From: a virus
Virus record (IMG/VR): IMGVR_UViG_3300005732_000047
Location: 1-41,914 of that record
Strand: one strand, 5' to 3'
Length of the DNA: 41,914 nt
Under the pieces are notes generated by a model. That model saw nothing but the letters and a program-made list of their open reading frames with translations. It did no database searches and was not told where the DNA came from. The translations under genes and the position numbers were made by a program. Below, in pieces: positions 35,640-41,914 of this stretch (positions within the stretch are counted from its first letter, which is position 1; every line of letters starts with the position of its first letter).

Positions 35640-37739
35640 ATGTCCAACGAACTTATTGAGGGCTTGGCGTATGCCAAAGACGCCCCAGACCTTCAATCTA
35701 TCTCTCACATCTATGAGCTAGACAAGTCTAACCACTCTGGCTACGCCGATCAGTGCCGAGACTCACGCAACCAGCGTGTAAACTGGTGGCCAGGTAAATC
35801 GCTGGACTTAAAGAAGCATGGCGTAGATGCAATGCCTTGGCCTGGGGCGTCTGACGTTGAGGTTCCAGTCTACGACGTAAGAGCGAACACGTTGATAGCT
35901 TACATGATGAATGCGGTTCGTGATGGCAATATCACGGCTAACCCCATTGGCGGGAATGATGTTGAGAGGTCTGCTTCTGCCTCTGTGTTTTCTAGGTGGA
36001 TGTTGGACACATGGATTCCTAGAGCCTACGACCACATTGAGTTGTCTCTAAACAATATGCTAGAGAAGGGCATTGCCGCTACGTGGATTGGCTGGCAAAA
36101 GCAAAACAGACCACATCTCGAAAAGATTGATATCGAAATCGTCGCAGAGGCAGACCCAGAGCTAGCCGAATTGCTTTTGGACGAGGACAGGGAAGAAGAA
36201 GTCATTGCTATTTTCCAAGAGCAGTATGAGTTTGCCAACGCCAAGGAAATAAAGAAGGCACTAAAAGAGCTACGCAAGAACGGAGTTGCAGAGGTTCCAG
36301 TAGTTAAACAGGACATAAATCGTCCAATCATCGAGGCCAAGTGCCCACGGGCTGATATTATCTTCCCGTCCTACACGATGGACATTGAGGACGTAGATCG
36401 CGTCCATGTTCGTCACTTCATGTCGATTCAAAGCCTCAAGGCCGCGCAGACGGCAGAAGGGTGGGACAAGGAATGGGTAGAGGAGATTATTGATAAGCAC
36501 ATGGGTGTTACCCAAGGAGACATCGAGGGGCAGTATGGCAATCGAAACCCATTTGTTGCTAATCAGACTGCTACTTTGTTCAATGCTGGCAACCGCGACG
36601 CTCAAGACCTTGTTGAAGTTGTTCGGACGATTCAGGTGCTTGTAGACGAGAAGACTGGCGCAAAGGGGTATTACCAAACAGTGTGGTGTCCTAAGCAGTT
36701 GTCGCTAGGCAAGGGCAAGGCTACCGACCAGTATGGTATTTTTGAGCTTTTGAACGGGTGGGATGAATTGCCAATCGCAATCACCACAATGACCCGCGAC
36801 AGCAAAAACATTTACGACCAGCGAAACATGGGTGATTTGCTTCGTGGCAATCAGCGGTTGACAAAGGTAACGCGGGATTCATTCGTAGACCAACAAAGCC
36901 TGCACCTTAACCCGCCACGAACGCACCCCGCTGGTCGTCCTGCTTCTACATGGGGAGCAGGGGCAGACTTTGCCACTAGGCGCGGGGAGGAGAATCTATA
37001 CCGCACACTAGACATTCCTTCGACAATGCGCGAAGGGGTAGAGATGGAGAAGTTCCTAGAGGAAGAAGCAGACAGAATCATGGGGCTGTCCGAGGATTCG
37101 GAGAACTCTTTGGTTCGCAGACAGTATTTTATCAATCGTGCGCTCGTGCATGTTTCTGAGATTATGCGTCTAGCTTACAAAGCGTTCCAGAAGTTCTACG
37201 ACGGTGAGGACATTTACTTCCGAGTTACGGATAGTCCAGATCCCCAGACGTTCAATCGTTCTCCAATGGACGAGGAAATGGATATTAAGTTCTTCTACGA
37301 TGTTCGCCGTGGAGACCCTGCCTACATCAAGGAGTCTTCTAACTTTGCACTATCATTGCTCCAGAACGACACAGACGGTGTGTTTGATCGCAGCAAGGTG
37401 CTTCGCATTCTAGCTAACCTGAACTTGCCTCAATACGCTGGAAGCATGGAGAAGCCAGCCGAGCAAGCAACCGCTGATGTTCAAAAGAATGTAGCAGAAG
37501 ACTTGACCATGATCTTCGCTGGCAACACCGTGAATGCCCGACCGCAAGGCGCAAATGTAGCACTGGAGTATATTCAGGGCTATACGCAACAGCCAAGTAT
37601 CCAAGCCAGAATGCAGTCTGATCCGAACTACGCTCAAGCTCTTGGAGCATATGTTCAGCAGTATCAGTTCCAAATTCAGCAAGCACAGAACGCTGTTACG
37701 GGACGACTTGGCGCACCCGCACAAGACATTAGTAACTAA
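35640..37739 (+). CDS. Portal protein
   Basis: This encodes 699 residues, the size of the large portals of short-tailed phages. N-terminal clip/wing features include NQRVNWWPGKSLDLKKHG and MPWPGASDVEVPVYDVRANTLIAYMM (residues about 40-85). A helical middle has an acidic Glu-rich hinge (about 175-215), and the Gln-rich C-terminus (YVQQYQFQIQQAQ) is like the barrel helices. It forms the ring through which DNA is packaged and ejected, and partners terminase and the adaptor. The start has no Shine-Dalgarno site. Confidence 0.8.
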   Translation: MSNELIEGLAYAKDAPDLQSISHIYELDKSNHSGYADQCRDSRNQRVNWWPGKSLDLKKHGVDAMPWPGASDVEVPVYDVRANTLIAYMMNAVRDGNITANPIGGNDVERSASASVFSRWMLDTWIPRAYDHIELSLNNMLEKGIAATWIGWQKQNRPHLEKIDIEIVAEADPELAELLLDEDREEEVIAIFQEQYEFANAKEIKKALKELRKNGVAEVPVVKQDINRPIIEAKCPRADIIFPSYTMDIEDVDRVHVRHFMSIQSLKAAQTAEGWDKEWVEEIIDKHMGVTQGDIEGQYGNRNPFVANQTATLFNAGNRDAQDLVEVVRTIQVLVDEKTGAKGYYQTVWCPKQLSLGKGKATDQYGIFELLNGWDELPIAITTMTRDSKNIYDQRNMGDLLRGNQRLTKVTRDSFVDQQSLHLNPPRTHPAGRPASTWGAGADFATRRGEENLYRTLDIPSTMREGVEMEKFLEEEADRIMGLSEDSENSLVRRQYFINRALVHVSEIMRLAYKAFQKFYDGEDIYFRVTDSPDPQTFNRSPMDEEMDIKFFYDVRRGDPAYIKESSNFALSLLQNDTDGVFDRSKVLRILANLNLPQYAGSMEKPAEQATADVQKNVAEDLTMIFAGNTVNARPQGANVALEYIQGYTQQPSIQARMQSDPNYAQALGAYVQQYQFQIQQAQNAVTGRLGAPAQDISN

Positions 37740-37741
37740 GC

Positions 37742-37990
37742 ATGAACGAGATAACATACGAACAAGCATTAAAGTATTTTCAATCGCATGACCTTTACTG
37801 GGCTGCGTTTATTGATGGAATCGTTGCAAAGCGAGAAGGCTACATTGCCGACATGAAGCGAAATATGGAAACACCTAACTGCAACGACTCCGCACGTTTT
37901 GAAGTAAACGGTGCTATTGTCGCTATGGATGACCTAGTTTACGACTTCAAACTGCCAGCCAGAGACAGTTCTGACGTAGAGCCAGAATAA
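37742..37990 (+). CDS. Hypothetical protein (82 aa)
   Basis: This encodes 82 residues: helical, acidic at the end (RDSSDVEPE), with aromatic residues (ALKYFQSHDLYWAAFIDGI). The ATG is 2 bases after the portal stop. No family is recognised. Its place between portal and scaffold suggests a head-assembly helper. Confidence 0.6.
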   Translation: MNEITYEQALKYFQSHDLYWAAFIDGIVAKREGYIADMKRNMETPNCNDSARFEVNGAIVAMDDLVYDFKLPARDSSDVEPE

Positions 37991-38013
37991 AAATTGGCGA
38001 ACTCTGTATAATA
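37989..38013 (+). promoter_or_regulatory. TTGGCGAA-TATAAT element before the scaffold/capsid genes
   Basis: AAAAATTGGCGAA, two bases, then CTGTATAATA, nearly identical to the element at 35608. TATAAT is at 38007-38012 and the scaffold ATG at 38051, leaving a leader of about 30 bases that contains a TACAAC/GTTGTA inverted pair. It is a candidate late promoter. Confidence 0.65.
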
Positions 38014-38050
38014 CAACTATCGCCACACCATGCGTTATTGGTTGTAAATT

Positions 38051-39169
38051 ATGACAGATCAAACAGTAGAGGGCAGCTCTGATAGCCCCACAGTAATATC
38101 AGATGACGGGTCTTTGAACGAATCAGCTTTTTTAGCTGCACTAGGACAAAGCCGCCCAACTAGCACAGATGAAACACCGTTGGCCGAGAAATTGGTTGAG
38201 GAACCTGCTCAGGAAGAAGTCGAGGAAGTTGAGGAAGAAGCCGAAGTAGTGGCGGAAGACGAAACAACCGAAGAAGAATCTGAGGAAGTGACAGAAGAAA
38301 CGGTAGAAGAATCTGAAACTGGTGAAGATGTTCTTTCTCAAATCGACTGGGAAAATGCTGACTGGGACAACTTCGATGCTGAGTCTATTCCAAAAGAAGC
38401 GCGGATCAAGATTGCCGACTTATTCGGTGGTTCAGTAGGTCACGCTATTGGAGAGCTAAGAAAGAAGTATGGAGAAGAAAAACGGATGCGGGAAGCCGCA
38501 GAAGCTCAACTCCGAGAAGGTCTTGACGGCATCAGTAATACACCTACGGAATTTAAGGAATTGTCTAGCCTGGATGATTTAGATAACAAGTCTACAGAAT
38601 GGCGAAACTCCCTTAAATACGCCAATCAACTGCTCAACAAAACAGATGAGTATTTTGAAATCAACGGAGACGATGTTTCCCGCGACACATTGGTTCAGTG
38701 GAGAGATTACTGGGAAGGACTTGTTGATAAGGTTCCAGAACAACGTCAACGACTAAAAGACCTAAGTGGCTATTCCGCCTCGGAGGTAATGAAGTCAATT
38801 ACGACAGATGTTCCAGACCTATCCAACGAAGAATCCGAAGCCTATCAAGAATGGAAAAAGATCGTAGATGACCCCAAGATGGCGGTCATTAAGCAGATTG
38901 CTCCACGACAGTATGCTGAGATTCAGAAGATGGCCGCGCACAGCGTAGCCTATACGTTGAAGAAGCAGGTTCCACGAAGCACAAAGATTCCACTAAAGAA
39001 GCCTAAGAGTATTGGCACTAAGTCTGCCGCAGCACCAACATCAAATGTTCGCGGCGCACCAAAGCACATACAGGATTCACGTAGTCGTATCGTCTCAGGA
39101 GAATATAACGAGAAAGACATTGAAATATCACTGTTTAGTCAAGGTGGAGCATTCGCTCCTAAATCTTAA
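38051..39169 (+). CDS. Putative scaffolding protein
   Basis: This encodes 372 residues. A very acidic N-terminal region (about 40-100; EEVEEVEEEAEVVAEDETTEEE) is followed by helical, coiled-coil-like segments (GELRKKYGEEKRMREAAEAQL) and a basic C-terminal tail (KIPLKKPKSIGTKSAAAP). This is the classical scaffold layout, with a basic tail that binds the capsid protein. It lies immediately before the major capsid gene. No protease motif was seen, so the scaffold may leave intact. Confidence 0.75.
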   Translation: MTDQTVEGSSDSPTVISDDGSLNESAFLAALGQSRPTSTDETPLAEKLVEEPAQEEVEEVEEEAEVVAEDETTEEESEEVTEETVEESETGEDVLSQIDWENADWDNFDAESIPKEARIKIADLFGGSVGHAIGELRKKYGEEKRMREAAEAQLREGLDGISNTPTEFKELSSLDDLDNKSTEWRNSLKYANQLLNKTDEYFEINGDDVSRDTLVQWRDYWEGLVDKVPEQRQRLKDLSGYSASEVMKSITTDVPDLSNEESEAYQEWKKIVDDPKMAVIKQIAPRQYAEIQKMAAHSVAYTLKKQVPRSTKIPLKKPKSIGTKSAAAPTSNVRGAPKHIQDSRSRIVSGEYNEKDIEISLFSQGGAFAPKS

Positions 39170-39189
39170 TCACAAACAACTAATATACA

Positions 39190-40161
39190 ATGGCATCAGC
39201 AAATTCATATGACCTAACTAATCCAGGTTCAGCGGTATCTAACCGCGAGGACTTGGAGCAGGGCGTCTACCTTATCGACCCTGCAAATGCTCCTATGTGG
39301 ACAAACGCCACAAAAGAGCGCACAGACAACCCTAATCCTGAATGGAGTCTCGACAAGTTTGACGACGTAGACACTACTCAGATTGCCGAAGGCGCAGACG
39401 CGGTTTCGTTCGACAATGAATACGAGGACTTGGTTCGCGTTTCTAACTACGTCGGTATTACCCAGAAGAAATTCAAGGTTACTGACGTTCAAGAGAAGAC
39501 TGACTCTGCTGCTGGCGCAAACTACGCTGGCTCTGCGATGAAGGCTCTCAAGGAGTTGGATCGTAACACCGAGGCAATCATCCTTGGCACACAGGCAAAG
39601 GCTATTAGCGGTGCTACACGCACAACTGAAGGTCTTGGCGCACAGCTTAACACTACAACTAACATCTTCCCAGCTGATTATCAGATTCCAGCAGCACAGC
39701 TTGTTTCTGGAACAGCACCAACGGAAGTCAATGTTGACACTGTTTTGCGTAGTATCCGCGACAACTGTGGCGAGCCTAAGCACCTGAAAATCTTCGGTGG
39801 TTCTACATGGATCAACGCATTTGCGGCTAACACAATGCGCCTCCAGTCTTCTGACGACAACCGCACGACTGTTAATATCAACGGTCAAGACGGAACAATC
39901 GTCAACAAGATCCGCCTATATGAAGGTCAAGATGGTTCTGTCGAGCTTGTCACGCTTAATGCTGACACTCTCTACGACACAACTAACAAGGACATGGCTT
40001 ACTTCATCGACAGCGACTACTTCTCCGTAAAGGAAATGGGTGGTCTTGTTCAGAAGGAACTCCCTGATCTTGGTGGTGGCCGTCGTGCTGTCTTCAAGCG
40101 TTACTTCGCACCTTGCATTAAGAATCCTAAGGCTTGTGCCTACTGGGATGCTATTGCTTAA
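39190..40161 (+). CDS. Major capsid protein (SU10/DUF5309-like, HK97 fold)
   Basis: This encodes 323 residues. The N-terminus (DLTNPGSAVSNREDLEQGVYLIDPANAPMW) and later strands (VSNYVGITQKKFKVTD, AMKALKELDRNTEAIILG) resemble the SU10-type capsid family with HK97 fold. GGLVQKELPDLGGGRRAVFKRYF near the end is typical. It forms the shell around the DNA. Codon use favours C-ending and T-ending codons more than neighbours, as is usual for a highly expressed gene. It has no classical Shine-Dalgarno site. Confidence 0.85.
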   Translation: MASANSYDLTNPGSAVSNREDLEQGVYLIDPANAPMWTNATKERTDNPNPEWSLDKFDDVDTTQIAEGADAVSFDNEYEDLVRVSNYVGITQKKFKVTDVQEKTDSAAGANYAGSAMKALKELDRNTEAIILGTQAKAISGATRTTEGLGAQLNTTTNIFPADYQIPAAQLVSGTAPTEVNVDTVLRSIRDNCGEPKHLKIFGGSTWINAFAANTMRLQSSDDNRTTVNINGQDGTIVNKIRLYEGQDGSVELVTLNADTLYDTTNKDMAYFIDSDYFSVKEMGGLVQKELPDLGGGRRAVFKRYFAPCIKNPKACAYWDAIA

Positions 40162-40186
40162 CGATTAACCAAGGAGATATAATACT

Positions 40187-40681
40187 ATGGCTAATGTTAC
40201 AGTAACAACCAAACCCGCAACTCTTGAGTCAATCAATGAGTCCGTATTCGTAAAGCGTTCCCTCTCGGTTCGCTGGCAGGATATCGTAAACGGCGGAACC
40301 TACGCAGACAATGACACTGCAACCTTCACAATCCCAGTTCTTGCTGGCGAGCGTGTATCAAGCGTTGGAGTGAAACTCATTACTGCTTTCGATGACAGTG
40401 GTTCGGGAGACGAACTTAATGTTGAAGTTGGCGACGGTGCTGATCCTAATGGATACATCACCAGTGCTGCCCTTCACACTGATCAAACTGAAATCAGCAC
40501 AGTAGCCAACACTGGCGCACTGGTAGTTGGTGGCTCTGGTGCTCGCGGCAAGCTTTATACTGCCGACGACACTGTTGACGTTCTGTTCACTCCGAACGTC
40601 TCCACTGGCACTGATTACAGCCTGGACGAGCTAACCGCTGGTGAAGTTCTCATCACGGTCTACGCCGAGTCCTACAACTAA
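40187..40681 (+). CDS. Putative head decoration or capsid-accessory protein
   Basis: This encodes 164 residues with the strongest ribosome site in the genome (AAGGAGATATAATACT). It is beta-rich with Thr/Val strands (TATFTIPVLAGERVSSVGVKL) and ends in GEVLITVYAESYN. No signal or membrane segment. The place right after the capsid gene, the strong ribosome site and the terminator behind it suggest an abundant virion protein such as a decoration or spike protein; the specific role is inferred. Confidence 0.65.
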   Translation: MANVTVTTKPATLESINESVFVKRSLSVRWQDIVNGGTYADNDTATFTIPVLAGERVSSVGVKLITAFDDSGSGDELNVEVGDGADPNGYITSAALHTDQTEISTVANTGALVVGGSGARGKLYTADDTVDVLFTPNVSTGTDYSLDELTAGEVLITVYAESYN

Positions 40682-40689
40682 CACTCAAC

Positions 40690-40728
40690 GGAGGGGAGGG
40701 TTTCGGCCTTCCCCTCCACCCCTTTTTT
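40690..40728 (+). terminator. Strong terminator after the capsid genes
   Basis: GGAGGGGAGGG (40690-40700) pairs with CCTTCCCCTCC (40707-40717) around TTTCGG in an 11-base stem, followed by CACCCC and six T. It lies 9 bases after the decoration gene. The next gene starts 6 bases after the T-tract, so downstream genes depend on read-through or another promoter. Confidence 0.85.
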
Positions 40729-40733
40729 ATCTT

Positions 40734-41063
40734 ATGGTTGCGTTTATTCAAAAGGAAAAAGAACTAAATGTCGATGGCGACGAGTTTAACTTTGGCATTC
40801 AGCAGTATTGGAATAACCTATTTGATGAGGCTAAGAAGCACATGGAATACGAGTTGGCTGAGTGTGCTAAGGATGCCTATGACATTAACGCGCAAACCAA
40901 AGGCGACATGCGCCTACTTTGCAGTATGCCAGTGAGACTAGCTGCATGGCTTGATGCTCAGTATGGAGAAGATTGGCGCACAGACCGCGACTTCATTAAG
41001 TGCTATCAACGATATATGGGACAGACTTTTCTCCCAGAACCGTCCATGAACTACGGAAACTAA
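40734..41063 (+). CDS. Hypothetical head-completion protein (109 aa)
   Basis: This encodes 109 residues from MVAFIQKEKELNV. Mostly helical, with Cys residues and GDMRLLCSMPVRLAAWLDAQYGEDW, and a C-terminal ending FLPEPSMNYGN. It lies between the capsid group and the adaptor gene, which starts at its stop (TAAATG). A head-tail joining role is plausible from position. The family is not recognised. Confidence 0.6.
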   Translation: MVAFIQKEKELNVDGDEFNFGIQQYWNNLFDEAKKHMEYELAECAKDAYDINAQTKGDMRLLCSMPVRLAAWLDAQYGEDWRTDRDFIKCYQRYMGQTFLPEPSMNYGN

Positions 41064-41914
41064 ATGAGCCTTAGCACCGACACATACGACAACCTGAAGC
41101 TGCACACGGAGGCGATGTGTGGCAACACCTTTCACGGCGACGAGGCCATCTTTTTTCAGCGCAACGTAAACCTTGCAGCAAGCAGAGCCTACGGAGCTTC
41201 CTCTTGGTGGGAACGCTTTCTTGTGGTATCTGAGCCAAGGACGGTAACTCGCGGAGACGTAGACTTCACCGAGGACAGCTTTCAAGTCTACGGCGCGGGA
41301 ACAGCCGACGTAAATGGTCTGTATGTTCGCAACGGAACAGTAAACAGCAAGGCTAAGTATACGCTCTATGAGAGCGATGGAACTACCGCACTGTATGACA
41401 TTGAGTGGGACAACTCTAGTAAGTGGGAGATTCTAACACAAGCAGACGCGGTGCTCTATGACATCACAGACTCAAGTGCTACGCCCCCGACAAGCGGTTG
41501 GGCGGCAAACACTGGAACAGCACCAGCGCCGTTACTCGTGGACGTATCGGAAATCGGAACTGTTTTACAAGTCAACCGTTACGATTTAATCCAGGACGGA
41601 AACCCATACTCTCCGATTAAATACCATGTTACTGCGCGAGGAATCACTCTGCATGATCAAGATGTAGACACCGTTTATGTAACCTACAAGAAGCCACTCA
41701 GCGACAAATACGGAGACGGAACAGGTGGCACAGTTTCCGCGATTCCTTCTGAGTGGTTCGACTACATTGCCTTGTATGCGGCACGACTTTACCAAATCTC
41801 CAACCGTCAAAGCAACCCTAATCCAATGGCTACGATTGCGAGCCGAGAGGTTGATGAGGCGTTGCAGGACGCTAAGATGAAACTGGAGGAGCAAAACATT
41901 TCAAACTCGGTGGC
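41064..41914 (+). CDS. Head-tail adaptor-like protein with an inserted domain (continues at base 1)
   Basis: The frame starts at ATG 41064 and runs off the window; it continues at bases 69-111, giving 297 residues. The N-terminal and C-terminal helical parts (LKLHTEAMCGNTFHGDEAIF; WFDYIALYAARLYQISN) look like an adaptor that joins the portal ring to the tail. Between them (about residues 75-145) sits a beta-rich insert with the pattern DVNGLYVRNGTVNSKAKY, W-D, and a later TPPTSGW, which resembles a small repeated domain in other phage and bacterial surface proteins. Naming of the adaptor is by position and fold pattern. Confidence 0.6.
   Translation, partial: MSLSTDTYDNLKLHTEAMCGNTFHGDEAIFFQRNVNLAASRAYGASSWWERFLVVSEPRTVTRGDVDFTEDSFQVYGAGTADVNGLYVRNGTVNSKAKYTLYESDGTTALYDIEWDNSSKWEILTQADAVLYDITDSSATPPTSGWAANTGTAPAPLLVDVSEIGTVLQVNRYDLIQDGNPYSPIKYHVTARGITLHDQDVDTVYVTYKKPLSDKYGDGTGGTVSAIPSEWFDYIALYAARLYQISNRQSNPNPMATIASREVDEALQDAKMKLEEQNISNSV
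41847..41914. repeat. Terminal direct repeat, right copy
   Basis: This is identical over 68 bases to positions 1-68 and lies in the same reading frame of the adaptor gene. It shows the window is a closed or terminally redundant genome. Confidence 0.95.

Noticed and set aside
1-41914. CRISPR arrays, integrase or attachment sites
   Set aside because: No regularly spaced repeats and no integrase-like gene were found, so a temperate or CRISPR-bearing phage is not supported.

Overview
The window is a complete or nearly complete genome of a tailed double-stranded DNA phage. Bases 1-68 are repeated exactly at 41847-41914, and the gene that runs off the right end (41064 onward) continues in frame through base 1 to a stop at 111. 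The contig is therefore circular or terminally redundant, with about 41,846 unique bases. Terminase, a 699-residue portal, an SU10-like capsid protein, a large ejection-type protein and no recognisable tape measure suggest a short-tailed phage, but the morphology is inferred. The host cannot be named. Lipobox proteins and a spanin-like pair suggest a host with an outer membrane, and the promoters look like ordinary sigma-70 types.

Layout. The rightward arm runs 29998 -> 41914 and, across the joint, 1 -> 12705. It carries a DNA methyltransferase, a winged-helix protein that may initiate replication, small genes, the terminase subunits, portal, scaffold and capsid, a head-tail adaptor, a lysis-like cluster of nested membrane and lipoprotein genes with an alpha/beta hydrolase, tail fibre and tail proteins, and two large internal virion proteins. 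The leftward arm runs 29540 -> 12940. It carries about 40 mostly small genes, including a DnaB-type helicase, an Erf-family annealing protein, an SSB-like protein, a second methyltransferase, a metallophosphoesterase and a DUF4406/DUF6378 fusion. Five homing-type nucleases are scattered through the genome. No DNA polymerase, primase, RNA polymerase, integrase or tRNA was recognised, so host polymerases are presumably used.

Regulation is the most unusual part. (1) About ten transcription units have a TTGAC-type -35 box 33-36 bases before the start codon. This places the predicted transcription start on the start codon itself, so these mRNAs would be leaderless, while genes inside operons have Shine-Dalgarno sites. 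(2) A second promoter-like element (AAAAATTGGCGAA, two variable bases, CTGTATAAT) occurs before the portal and scaffold genes. A diverged third copy faces leftward into a gene-free region. (3) That third copy appears to start a structured RNA of about 120 bases. Its four G/C-rich strands can form either a terminator or a competing hairpin, like an attenuator. (4) At 27.3-29.3 kb, small leftward genes end in related stop-codon-plus-terminator modules, giving an array of single-gene cassettes.

The Erf region shows a recombination scar: a 35-codon piece resembling the Erf N-terminus lies upstream of a nucleotidyltransferase-like gene and an HNH gene, followed by intact Erf.
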